This document shows positions 1 through 6,382 of a stretch of 11,050 nucleotides of DNA, in pieces. Positions within the stretch are counted from its first letter, which is position 1, and every line of letters begins with the position of its first letter. Where the stretch lies: assembly GCA_008933495.1 (NCBI GenBank), contig WBUW01000052.1:1-11050 (forward strand). Direction: 5' to 3'. The translations under genes were made by a program, and so were the position numbers. The stretch is from Pseudorhodoplanes sp. (GTDB taxonomy: Bacteria; Pseudomonadota; Alphaproteobacteria; Rhizobiales; Xanthobacteraceae). Below the pieces are notes generated by a model. It saw only the letters and a list, made by a program, of their open reading frames with translations. It was not told where the DNA came from and made no database searches.

Positions 1-1035
1 GGCGGCGAGTGCCGGCGCTTCGGCGCGGGCAAACCCGCCCGCGCGGTAGGCGGCCAGCGTCTGCGGATCGAGCGCGTCGAGAAAGTCGGCGAGCCGGGCA
101 TAGGTCGTGCAGCGCACTTCCGGCAATCCGCACACCGAGCGCACAAAATCCTTGAGCGCCTCCCGGTAGGCGCCGCCCTGATAATCGGAAAAGTGATGGC
201 CGATATGGATCGGCGCGCGGTTGCCGGCATAGTTGGCGCGGAAATAATCGAGATAGCTCTCGAGCATCTGCTGGCGATGGCGATCCCGGTTCCTGGCATC
301 GTCGAGACCGAGCGATTGCGCGACCAGAAAATTGTAGTCCATCGAAAGCGTGCGCCGCCGCCCGCCGGCAAGACGGATATTGGCCAGGCTGAACGCCCAC
401 AGCCCGCCCTCCTTGACCGGCCAGGCATCCGGTTCCTTTCCGCCATTGGCGTGATAGCGGAAACGCCCGCGAGACATGACCTCGTACAGACCCGGGCTGG
501 TCGCCAGATAAGGCGCCCGGAAGCCGGCAATCTCGCGCACAGGAAAATCAAAGCCCGCGCCGGCCGCCAGATCGTTGACCGCCGCGATATGCGCGAACGC
601 GGTATCGAAGCTGTCGAATTCCTTCTGCCAGTCGGCCGCCGACCAGTGGCGGCCGTCGAAATGGCCGACGGCATGGGAGGCGATTTCATGGCCCTTGCGG
701 CGCAGCCCGTTGATGTAGCCGATACGGCTTGCCACATCGCGCGGCGTTCCGCCGAAATTGATGCGCGAACGGCCGCGCGGCTCGCGCGGCGGCTGGTAGA
801 TGTCCTTCCTGGCATCGGCGATGAAATTGATGCCGCTTACGAAGAATGTGAAGCGCGCGACAATGCCGTCGCGTTCGAGCGCGGCGGCGAAATCGGACCA
901 TTCCTGCCAGCGTTCGAGTTCGGTGCAATTGTCGAAGGCGATCGCAACATATTGCGCAGGCCGGTCGGCGGCGGCCGGCGCGCGCGGGAGAAGCATCGCG
1001 CACGCGGCACACAGCAATGCCAAGACCCTCGTCAT
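1..1035 (-). CDS. Secreted polysaccharide deacetylase-like protein (NodB-homology fold), 3' end cut by window edge
   Basis: Reading from the ATG at 1035 gives 345 residues with no stop before the window edge, so the C-terminus is missing. Residues 1-23 form a signal peptide (short basic start, Leu/Ala/Cys core, likely cut after AAA), so the enzyme probably acts in the periplasm. NodB-type motifs are visible: motif 1 is AFDNC with the catalytic-base Asp35; motif 2 is SHAVGH with metal-ligand histidines His121 and His125; motif 3 is FRAPY at 172-176; a late IHIGHHF stretch at 276-282 may supply the last active-site His. Motif 1 normally reads TFDD, and its second Asp, a metal ligand, is Asn36 here. 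The family removes N- or O-acyl groups from sugars; the substrate cannot be told. The start is fixed by an in-frame TAG four codons upstream and a GGAAGG just before the ATG. It lies 100 bases after gpmA and may have its own expression control. Family call fairly sure, activity unproven. Confidence 0.82.
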   Translation of the reverse strand, partial: MTRVLALLCAACAMLLPRAPAAADRPAQYVAIAFDNCTELERWQEWSDFAAALERDGIVARFTFFVSGINFIADARKDIYQPPREPRGRSRINFGGTPRDVASRIGYINGLRRKGHEIASHAVGHFDGRHWSAADWQKEFDSFDTAFAHIAAVNDLAAGAGFDFPVREIAGFRAPYLATSPGLYEVMSRGRFRYHANGGKEPDAWPVKEGGLWAFSLANIRLAGGRRRTLSMDYNFLVAQSLGLDDARNRDRHRQQMLESYLDYFRANYAGNRAPIHIGHHFSDYQGGAYREALKDFVRSVCGLPEVRCTTYARLADFLDALDPQTLAAYRAGGFARAEAPALAA

Positions 1036-1063
1036 GCCCTTCCGCTAACGGCATGAAGGGCAT
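1034..1063 (-). promoter_or_regulatory. Perfect inverted repeat covering the RBS and start codon of the deacetylase gene
   Basis: ATGCCCTTC at 1034-1042 is the exact reverse complement of GAAGGGCAT at 1055-1063, with a 12-base loop. In the minus-strand mRNA the 3' arm holds the only Shine-Dalgarno-like purine run and the first two bases of the start codon, so the 9-bp stem would hide the initiation site. Translational control is inference from this geometry. Confidence 0.5.
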
Positions 1064-1135
1064 CCCGATCAACAACTGGCGCGAATTGCGGTTAGCAATC
1101 AACCTTAATGCGGCGAACGCAGCCTGCGTGCGCGC

Positions 1136-1759
1136 TCAGGCCGCCAGATCGAGCTTGGAGGCGACGGTCGAGTCGGCATTGAGCCGATAGACGATCGGCA
1201 CGCCGGTCGCCAGCTCGCGCTTGAGGATGCCGTCCGGCGTCAGCCGCTCCAGCACCATGACGAGAGCGCGCAGCGAATTGCCGTGCGCGGAAACGATGAC
1301 GCGCTGGCCGCGCAGCACGGCGGGAAGGATGTCCTGCACGAAATAGGGCAAGGCGCGCGCCACCGTATCCTTGAGGCTCTCGCCGCCGGGCGGCGACACG
1401 TCGTAGGAGCGCCGCCAGGTATGCACCTGCTCCTCGCCCCATTTCTTGCGCGCGTCGTCCTTGTTCATGCCGACGAGGTCGCCGTAGTCGCGTTCGTTCA
1501 GGGCCTGGTCGCGATAAATCGGAATTCCCGTCTGGCCCATTTCCTCAAGGATAAGGTCGAGCGTGCGCTGCGCGCGCTTGAGCGAGGACGTATAGGCGAC
1601 ATCGAATGAAAGGTCCTGCGCCTTGAGCTTGCGGCCCGCCGCGCGCGCTTCCGCGATGCCCTGCTCGGTCAGGTCGACATCGCGCCAGCCGGTGAAAAGG
1701 TTCTTCAGGTTCCATTCGCTCTGGCCGTGACGCACGAGCACGAGAAGACGTTCGGACAT
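1136..1759 (-). CDS. gpmA: 2,3-bisphosphoglycerate-dependent phosphoglycerate mutase
   Basis: Interconverts 3-phosphoglycerate and 2-phosphoglycerate in cytosolic glycolysis and gluconeogenesis, using a phosphohistidine intermediate. The N-terminal LVRHGQSEWN motif carries catalytic His11; LNERDYGDL holds the proton-donor Glu89; SAHGNSLRAL holds the second active-site His159; PPGGES at 123-128 is also typical of the family. At 207 residues it is the short form common in alphaproteobacteria, about 40 residues shorter than the E. coli enzyme. The ATG at 1759 follows a good GAGGAAAG ribosome-binding site. It is the last gene of the dense metabolic block and is separated from dapB by 80 bases that carry a palindromic repeat. 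No anomalies seen; a cofactor-independent enzyme is ruled out by the fold motifs. Confidence 0.96.
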   Translation of the reverse strand: MSERLLVLVRHGQSEWNLKNLFTGWRDVDLTEQGIAEARAAGRKLKAQDLSFDVAYTSSLKRAQRTLDLILEEMGQTGIPIYRDQALNERDYGDLVGMNKDDARKKWGEEQVHTWRRSYDVSPPGGESLKDTVARALPYFVQDILPAVLRGQRVIVSAHGNSLRALVMVLERLTPDGILKRELATGVPIVYRLNADSTVASKLDLAA

Positions 1760-1784
1760 TCTCTTTCCTCACTGCTTTGATCGG

Positions 1785-1829
1785 CCTCATCCCGAGGAGG
1801 CAGCGAAGCCGCCATCTCGAAGGATGAGG
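1785..1829. repeat. Palindromic intergenic repeat (REP-like) between dapB and gpmA
   Basis: CCTCATCC at 1785-1792 pairs with GGATGAGG at 1822-1829. Inside, CGAG (1793-1796) faces CTCG (1816-1819) and GGC faces GCC around an AGCGAA loop, giving a long interrupted stem. I recall closely similar CCTCATCC...GGATGAGG palindromes being common between genes in Bradyrhizobium and relatives; this is memory, not a search. It lies in the 80-base gap just upstream of the gpmA ribosome-binding site. Confidence 0.7.
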
Positions 1830-1839
1830 GTGGTATCGG

Positions 1840-2658
1840 TCAAAAATCCTTCAGGCCGAGTACATCCGCCATCGAATAGAGCCCGGGCTTCTGCCCGCGC
1901 GCCCACAGCGCCGCCTTGAGCGCGCCGCGCGCAAAAATCATGCGGTCTTCGGCCTTGTGCGCAAGCTCGATGCGCTCGGCCGGCCCGGCGAACATCACAT
2001 TGTGCTCGCCCACCACCGAGCCGCCGCGCAGCGTGGCAAAGCCGATGTCGCCGGCCTTGCGGGCGCCGGTATGGCCCTGGCGCGTCATGACGCTGCGCTT
2101 GTCGAGATCGATGCCGCGGCCCTCGGCCGCCGCCCGGCCGAGCAGCAACGCCGTGCCCGACGGCGCGTCGATCTTCTTGTTGTGGTGCATTTCGAGCACC
2201 TCGATATCGAAGCTGTCGTCGAGCGTGCGCGCCACGCGCCTGACCAGTGCCGCCAGCAGATTGACGCCGAGGCTCATGTTTCCCGATTTCACGATCACGG
2301 CGCCGGCGGCGGCCGCCGCCGCAATCGCCTTCTCGTCGTCGGGCGAAAAACCGGTCGTGCCGATCACGTGGACGAGGCGCGCCGGCGCCGCCTTGCGGAC
2401 GAGATCGACGGTCGCGGCCGGAATCGTGAAGTCCACAATGCCGTCGGCTTGCGCCAATGCCGCCGGCGCCTCGGACGTGAGCGCGATGCCGTTTCGGCCG
2501 AGGCCCGCCAACTCGCCGCAATCCTGGCCGAGCAGCGGCGAGCCGGCCTGTTCGAGCGCGGCGGCAACCACAAGCCCTTTCGTCTCCGCAATCGCCTTGA
2601 CCAGCGTGCGTCCCATGCGCCCGCCGGCGCCGGCAATGACCAACCGCATGTCGGACAT
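1840..2658 (-). CDS. dapB: 4-hydroxy-tetrahydrodipicolinate reductase
   Basis: Second committed step of the diaminopimelate pathway: reduces the product of DapA with NAD(P)H to tetrahydrodipicolinate, feeding lysine and peptidoglycan synthesis in the cytosol. The 272-residue protein begins with the dinucleotide-binding motif GAGGRMG (residues 10-16). IGTTGFS at 99-105 is the conserved loop near the nicotinamide. HHNKKIDAPSGTA at 158-170 is the family signature, with His158/His159 as the active-site pair and Lys162 as the proton donor. The start is the ATG at 2658, which gives MSDMRLVIAG and has GGAG nine bases upstream; an in-frame TTG at 2688 would add ten residues unlike the family, and the ATG at 2649 is a further alternative. 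It lies 97 bases after the DUF1330 gene and 80 before gpmA. Confidence 0.95.
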   Translation of the reverse strand: MSDMRLVIAGAGGRMGRTLVKAIAETKGLVVAAALEQAGSPLLGQDCGELAGLGRNGIALTSEAPAALAQADGIVDFTIPAATVDLVRKAAPARLVHVIGTTGFSPDDEKAIAAAAAAGAVIVKSGNMSLGVNLLAALVRRVARTLDDSFDIEVLEMHHNKKIDAPSGTALLLGRAAAEGRGIDLDKRSVMTRQGHTGARKAGDIGFATLRGGSVVGEHNVMFAGPAERIELAHKAEDRMIFARGALKAALWARGQKPGLYSMADVLGLKDF

Positions 2659-2712
2659 GTCTGCAATCTCCGTCGGTCGCGGGTCCAAGGCCGCAAGTCC
2701 ATCCTTTGGTCA

Positions 2713-2750
2713 CCGGCACCACGCGTGCGGACGCGCGGGCCGGTCGCCGG
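2713..2750. other. Stable stem-loop between the DUF1330 gene and dapB
   Basis: CCGGCACC at 2713-2720 pairs with GGT-C-GCCGG at 2742-2750 (one bulged base), and CGCGT at 2722-2726 pairs with ACGCG at 2731-2735 around a four-base loop. It starts six bases past the DUF1330 stop. There is no T-tract on either strand, so it is not a standard intrinsic terminator. It could protect the 3' end of the upstream message or cause partial attenuation before dapB; both are guesses. Confidence 0.4.
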
Positions 2751-2755
2751 AACGA

Positions 2756-3058
2756 TCAGGGCTGCGGGCCGTCATAGCCCTCGATAATGACCAGGTCGGC
2801 GACCGAATGTGGTGCCCGCACCTTGATGTTCGCCTGATACTCCGGCGAGCGATAGCAGGCCATGGCGGATTCGTAATCGGGAAATTCGATTACGACATTG
2901 CGCGACCGGCTGCTGCCCTCCACCGCTTCGAATTTTCCCGCGCGCACGATGAAGCGTCCGCCGAATTTCCTGAAAATGGCGGGATTGGCCGCGGCATAGG
3001 CCTTGTACCCCTCGTCGTTATCCACATCGACACGCGCAATCCAGTAACCCTTGGGCAT
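2756..3058 (-). CDS. DUF1330 domain-containing protein, function unknown
   Basis: A complete 100-residue protein with the pattern of the DUF1330 family, which has a dimeric alpha/beta-barrel (ferredoxin-like) fold. It starts KGYWIARVDVDN, followed by YKAYAAANPAIFRKFGGRF, then FEAVEGSSRSRNVVIEFPDYESAMACYRSPEY. The Arg-rich turn before VVIEFP and the FPDYESAMACYRSPEY helix are the most family-like parts. There is no signal peptide or membrane segment, so it is probably cytosolic. No enzymatic activity is established for the family to my knowledge. An AGAGGAAG ribosome-binding site precedes the ATG at 3058. It begins 20 bases after the pyrF stop, so the two are very likely co-transcribed, but this does not by itself assign it to pyrimidine metabolism. 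Confidence 0.88.
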   Translation of the reverse strand: MPKGYWIARVDVDNDEGYKAYAAANPAIFRKFGGRFIVRAGKFEAVEGSSRSRNVVIEFPDYESAMACYRSPEYQANIKVRAPHSVADLVIIEGYDGPQP

Positions 3059-3078
3059 TGCTCTTCCTCTTTGCGGTT

Positions 3079-3783
3079 TCAGGTGGTTTCGGCCGCGCGG
3101 ATTTCCGCAACGATCGCTGCGGCTGCGGCTCTGGGATCGGGCGATTCGGTGACCGGGCGGCCGACCACCAGATGATCGGCGCCGGCCCGGATCGCCGCCG
3201 CCGGCGTCATGATGCGCTTCTGGTCGCCGCGCGCCGCGCCGGCGGGGCGGATGCCGGGCGTCACCAGGAGCCGCCCGGGGCCGACGATGGAGCGCAGCAT
3301 CGCGGCCTCTTCCGCCGAGCAGACGAGCCCGTCAATGCCGAGATCGCGCGCCTGGGCGGCCTTGCGGCGGACCTGCTCGACGAGCGTGCCGGCATAACCC
3401 GCGGCTTTCACATCGTCATCGTTGTAGGAGGTCAGAATGGTGACGGCGAGGATTTTGAGCGGCGAGCCGCGGCGCGCTTCGAGCGCCGCGCTCATGGTCT
3501 GCGGATAGGCATGTACGGTGAGAAAGGTTACGCCCAGCCGGGTGACGCTTTCGACGCCCTTGCCGACGGTATTGCCGATATCGTGCAGCTTCAGATCGAG
3601 AAAGACCTTGCAGCCGGAACGCACCAGTTCCTGCGCAAATCCGAGCCCGCCGGCATAGGCAAGCTGATAGCCGATCTTGTAGAAGCACGCGGCATCGCCG
3701 ATACGCGCGACCAGCCGCTCGGCGTCGGACACCGAGGGCAGGTCGAGCGCAACGATGAGGCGTTCGCGCGCGGGCGGCGTCAT
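3079..3783 (-). CDS. pyrF: Orotidine 5'-phosphate decarboxylase
   Basis: Last step of de novo UMP synthesis: decarboxylates orotidine monophosphate without cofactor in the cytosol. The 234-residue TIM-barrel protein shows IVALDLP (Asp14), FYKIGYQL (Lys36), and the signature FLDLKLHDIGNT with Asp63, Lys65 and Asp68, completing the Lys-Asp-Lys-Asp catalytic network. The phosphate-binding end is visible as VTPGIRP and GADHLVVGRPVTESPDP near the C-terminus. The ATG at 3783 gives the usual family length; longer upstream readings in this frame run into the flavoprotein gene and are unlike the family. The start overlaps the stop of the upstream flavoprotein gene by four bases (ATGA), with GGAG six bases upstream inside that gene, which suggests translational coupling. 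DUF1330 follows 20 bases later. Confidence 0.97.
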   Translation of the reverse strand: MTPPARERLIVALDLPSVSDAERLVARIGDAACFYKIGYQLAYAGGLGFAQELVRSGCKVFLDLKLHDIGNTVGKGVESVTRLGVTFLTVHAYPQTMSAALEARRGSPLKILAVTILTSYNDDDVKAAGYAGTLVEQVRRKAAQARDLGIDGLVCSAEEAAMLRSIVGPGRLLVTPGIRPAGAARGDQKRIMTPAAAIRAGADHLVVGRPVTESPDPRAAAAAIVAEIRAAETT

Positions 3784-4376
3784 GCAGCGCTCCATGGCAT
3801 GATCTGCCGCGCGCTCTCGATCAGCCGGCGCACGACGGCGTTGAGCTGGCTCCTGCTGCGCTCGTCCTTGAGCTGGCCCATGTCGTCGAATGCGTCGGCG
3901 GCGCGGGTCACCGCGATTTGCTCGGGGATGACCGGCGCGCCGCATCCGAGTTCGAGTATCTGGCGAAGCGCCATCAGCGAACGCACGGCACCAAACTGGC
4001 CGTTCGACGCGCCGCCGAGCGCGAACGCCCGGTTCCTGTAGGCGGCGAGCGCCACCTCCCGGCCCTCCTGCACACGCGAAACCCAATCAATGGCGTTCTT
4101 CAGCAGCGGGGTGACCGAGGCATTGTATTCGGGACTGGCGATGAAGACGCCGTGATGCGCCATCATCATCTGCTTGAGCCTGACGGCATGCTCGGGCGGT
4201 CCGGACTTTGCTTCCAGATCGGCGTCATAGAGCGGCATCGGGTAGTCGGCAAGCGAGATGCGCGTCACCTCGGCGCCGGCAAGGGCGAGCTCCTTGGCGG
4301 CGAGCGCTGCCAATACCGTGTTGTGGGAGCCGCTGCGGATCGAGCCTGCAAAGACGAGGATTCGGGGTACCGGCAT
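3780..4376 (-). CDS. NADPH-dependent FMN reductase-family flavoprotein (quinone/chromate reductase type)
   Basis: A complete 198-residue flavodoxin-fold protein. GSIRSGSHN at residues 11-19 is the FMN phosphate-binding loop of the family, and SPEYNASVTPLLKNAIDW from residue 81 is its second FMN-contact region; GGASNGQFGAVRSLMALRQIL resembles the third loop. Members use NAD(P)H to reduce FMN, quinones, azo dyes or metal oxyanions. The true substrate here cannot be read from the sequence; I avoid ArsH, ChrR or Azo names because none is distinctive. It is cytosolic, with no signal peptide. The ATG at 4376 has GAGG seven bases upstream. It starts 47 bases after the methyltransferase stop and its own stop overlaps the pyrF start by four bases, so it is probably in one operon with pyrF. 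Confidence 0.88.
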   Translation of the reverse strand: MPVPRILVFAGSIRSGSHNTVLAALAAKELALAGAEVTRISLADYPMPLYDADLEAKSGPPEHAVRLKQMMMAHHGVFIASPEYNASVTPLLKNAIDWVSRVQEGREVALAAYRNRAFALGGASNGQFGAVRSLMALRQILELGCGAPVIPEQIAVTRAADAFDDMGQLKDERSRSQLNAVVRRLIESARQIMPWSAA

Positions 4377-4423
4377 CGGGCGGCCTCGGGCGGACCGCTT
4401 TCCCTAGCACACAATGCGCGCGG

Positions 4424-5026
4424 TCAGGCCCGGCGATAGACCCAGACCCGGGCCGGCGGGAAATTCAGCCAGATGCGGTCGGAGGCTTCGGTTTCGACGC
4501 GGGCAAGGCCTTTGGGAATGGGCGGCGTCGTCATCGAATAGGTGAACTGGATGAAGGGGGCGTCCGGCTGCATCAGGCTGAAGACGTCGTTGATCAGGCG
4601 CAGGCGGGTGCGCAGCGGCTTGGTCAGCAGCGGCAGACCGGAGACGACCGCCGAGGCGGGCTCGCGTAGCAGGTTTTCGAGCAGCGGCTTCAGGCGATAG
4701 GCATCGCCCTGCACCACTGTCGCCTCGGGATAGCGGCTGCGGAGCAGCCGGCAGAAAGTCGGATTGAACTCGACCAGCACAAGCCGTTTCGGATCGACCC
4801 CGCGCCCGACTAAGGCCTCCGTCACCGGCCCGGTGCCCGGTCCGAGTTCGACGACCGGGCCGGGGGTCGCGACATCGACATAAGACGCCATGGTGCGGGC
4901 AAGAAATCGTCCCGACGGGGTCACCGCCCCGGTCGCCAAAGGCTTCTCGATCCAGGAACGGATGAAGCGCACCTCATCATCAAGACGAAGGCCCTTCTTT
5001 TCGGCAACGGTTGGATGGAGACGCAT
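4424..5026 (-). CDS. pmtA: Phospholipid N-methyltransferase-like SAM-dependent methyltransferase (PmtA type)
   Basis: A complete 200-residue class I methyltransferase. VVELGPGTG at 58-66 is SAM-binding motif I, Glu86 in LVLVEFNP is the expected ribose-binding acid, QGDA at 106-109 is motif III, and SGLPLLTKP at 129-137 is the motif IV region. The N-terminal stretch EVRFIRSWIEKPLATGAVTPSGRFLARTM is the membrane-interacting region expected of bacterial PmtA-type enzymes, which methylate phosphatidylethanolamine in up to three steps to phosphatidylcholine at the inner face of the membrane. Length fits (about 200). Its position after dnaKJ matches my memory of Bradyrhizobium, where pmtA is beside dnaKJ. 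A related methyltransferase on another substrate is the main alternative. The start is forced to the ATG at 5026 by an in-frame stop five codons upstream; there is no Shine-Dalgarno sequence. Confidence 0.75.
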   Translation of the reverse strand: MRLHPTVAEKKGLRLDDEVRFIRSWIEKPLATGAVTPSGRFLARTMASYVDVATPGPVVELGPGTGPVTEALVGRGVDPKRLVLVEFNPTFCRLLRSRYPEATVVQGDAYRLKPLLENLLREPASAVVSGLPLLTKPLRTRLRLINDVFSLMQPDAPFIQFTYSMTTPPIPKGLARVETEASDRIWLNFPPARVWVYRRA

Positions 5027-5037
5027 CGGCGGAACGG

Positions 5038-5066
5038 TTTATGTGAAGCTTGTACGACTAATCCAA
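5038..5066 (-). promoter_or_regulatory. Candidate promoter for pmtA, implying an almost leaderless mRNA
   Basis: On the minus strand TTGGAT (5061-5066) is followed after 17 bases by CATAAA (5038-5043). Each box is an imperfect match to the sigma-70 consensus but the spacing is ideal, and the region is AT-rich compared with its surroundings. Transcription would begin about five bases before the pmtA ATG, which fits the absence of a Shine-Dalgarno site there. A second, weaker pair is TTGACC (5097-5102) with TATACC (5076-5081), spacing 15. Confidence 0.35.
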
Positions 5067-5082
5067 GGAATTATCGGTATAT

Positions 5083-5111
5083 CCCCCATGCAAGGGGGTC
5101 AAGCAGCCCCC
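5083..5111. other. Alternative G/C-tract hairpins between dnaJ and pmtA
   Basis: Three five-base tracts, CCCCC (5083-5087), GGGGG (5094-5098) and CCCCC (5107-5111), lie in the 96-base gap after the dnaJ stop. The middle tract can pair with either neighbour but not both. No T-tract follows on the minus strand, so it is at most a weak terminator or pause site. Confidence 0.3.
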
Positions 5112-5122
5112 GAACCGCCCGG

Positions 5123-6265
5123 TCAGGATGCCCGGGTCCCGAGTCCGTCCAGCAAATCCTTGATGCGCGTAAAGAAACTCGCCGATTCCGGCTGGGTTTC
5201 CTTGGATGACAGTTTCTCGAACTCCGCCAGCAATTCCCGCTGCTTCTTTGTCAGATTCTGCGGGGTCTCAACCACCACCTGCACATACATGTCGCCGCTC
5301 TGCTTGGATCGCAGCACCGGCATACCTTTGCCCTGCAGCCGGAAGCGGCGGCCGGACTGGGTGCCGGCCGGGATTTTGACGCGGCTCTTGGAGCCGTCGA
5401 TCGAGGGGACCTCGAATTCGCCGCCGAGGGCGGCCTGCACCATCGACACCGGTACGCGGCAATGCAGGTCGGCGCCGTCGCGCTGATACAAGGCGTGCGG
5501 CTCGATCGACAGGAAGATATAGAGGTCGCCGGCCGGCCCGCCGCGCAAGCCCGCTTCGCCCTCGCCGGCAAGGCGGATGCGGGTGCCGTCCTCGACCCCG
5601 GCCGGGATATTCACCGACAGCGTCCGCTCGCGCGTCACGCGGCCGGAGCCCGCACAGGATTTGCAGGGATCGTCGATCACCTGACCGCGGCCGTGGCAGG
5701 CCGGACAGGTGCGCTCGAGCGTGAAGAAGCCCTGCGCATGGCGCACCCGGCCGGCGCCGCCGCAGGTCGCGCAGGCCTTCGGCTTGGTGCCCGGCTTGGC
5801 ACCGCTGCCCGAGCAGATCTCGCAGGTGACCGAGGTGGGAATCCGCACCTCGGCGGCCTTGCCGCGATAGGCCTCATCGAGCGTGATTTCCATATTATAG
5901 CGCAGGTCCGCCCCGCGCTCGCGCCCCGAACGCGCCGCGCCGCGCGCACCGGCCATGCCGAACACGCCCTCGAAAATATCGGCGAACGCGGAGGCAAAAT
6001 CAGAGCCGAAGCCGTGCGCCGCGCCGCCACCGCCGCCATTTTCGAAAGCGGCGTGCCCGAACCGGTCATAGGCGGCGCGCTTGTCGCCGTCCTTGAGCAC
6101 GTCATAGGCCTCGTTGATTTCCTTGAACTTGTGCTCGCAATCCTTGTCGCCGGGATTGCGGTCGGGATGCCACTGCATCGCCAGCTTGCGGTAGGCAACT
6201 TTCAATTCGCCGTCGGTGGCGCTGCGCGCAACGCCGAGTGTTTCGTAATAGCAGCGTTTGGACAT
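5123..6265 (-). CDS. dnaJ: Chaperone protein DnaJ (Hsp40)
   Basis: Co-chaperone that delivers unfolded clients to DnaK and stimulates its ATPase. The 380-residue protein has the complete type I layout: J domain at 1-70 with the HPD triad at 33-35; Gly/Phe-rich linker at about 70-115 including GGGGG at 77-81; four CxxCxGxG-type zinc-finger repeats starting at Cys148, Cys165, Cys187 and Cys201 (the third has CHGRG); then the substrate-binding C-terminal domains ending in a short tail. Length is normal. The ATG at 6265 is preceded by a weak AAGGGA. It is read after dnaK across a 142-base gap filled by a repeat element, and heat-shock control most likely comes from the promoter ahead of dnaK. No dnaJ-specific promoter was recognised. 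Confidence 0.98.
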   Translation of the reverse strand: MSKRCYYETLGVARSATDGELKVAYRKLAMQWHPDRNPGDKDCEHKFKEINEAYDVLKDGDKRAAYDRFGHAAFENGGGGGAAHGFGSDFASAFADIFEGVFGMAGARGAARSGRERGADLRYNMEITLDEAYRGKAAEVRIPTSVTCEICSGSGAKPGTKPKACATCGGAGRVRHAQGFFTLERTCPACHGRGQVIDDPCKSCAGSGRVTRERTLSVNIPAGVEDGTRIRLAGEGEAGLRGGPAGDLYIFLSIEPHALYQRDGADLHCRVPVSMVQAALGGEFEVPSIDGSKSRVKIPAGTQSGRRFRLQGKGMPVLRSKQSGDMYVQVVVETPQNLTKKQRELLAEFEKLSSKETQPESASFFTRIKDLLDGLGTRAS

Positions 6266-6292
6266 CGGCTAACGTCCCTTGTCCCCCGATGT

Positions 6293-6367
6293 CGTCATGC
6301 CCGGGCCTGACCCGGGCACCCGTCCATTTCTTGAAGATGGACCCGCGGGTCAAGCCCGCGGGTGACG
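6293..6367. repeat. Three-hairpin palindromic repeat (REP-like) between dnaK and dnaJ
   Basis: The element is bounded by CGTCA (6293-6297) and TGACG (6363-6367). Left hairpin: GCCCGGG (6299-6305) with CCCGGGC (6311-6317), five-base loop. Middle: GTCCAT (6322-6327) with ATGGAC (6337-6342). Right: ACCCGCGGG (6341-6349) with CCCGCGGGT (6355-6363), five-base loop. I recall elements of this form, CGTCATGCCCGGG...GGGTGACG, as repeated intergenic palindromes in Hyphomicrobiales; this is memory, not a search. In the dnaKJ transcript it would form a strong structure between the two coding regions. Confidence 0.75.
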
Positions 6368-6382
6368 CTTTGGATATGGAAT

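Noticed and set aside
1..1035. Calling the deacetylase NodB (nodulation factor synthesis)
   Set aside because: It has a secretion signal, a changed motif 1 and no nod neighbours; only the fold is shared.
193..1056. Plus-strand open frame of 287 codons over the deacetylase gene
   Set aside because: The minus strand encodes a signal peptide and NodB motifs in order, so this frame is a mirror of real coding sequence.
2659..2688. TTG start extending dapB by ten residues
   Set aside because: The added residues are unlike the family, and the ATG at 2658 has a better-placed ribosome-binding site.
1916..3175. Plus-strand open frames across dapB and DUF1330
   Set aside because: They span two well-recognised minus-strand genes and the gap between them, are Arg/Ala/Ser-rich, and match no family.
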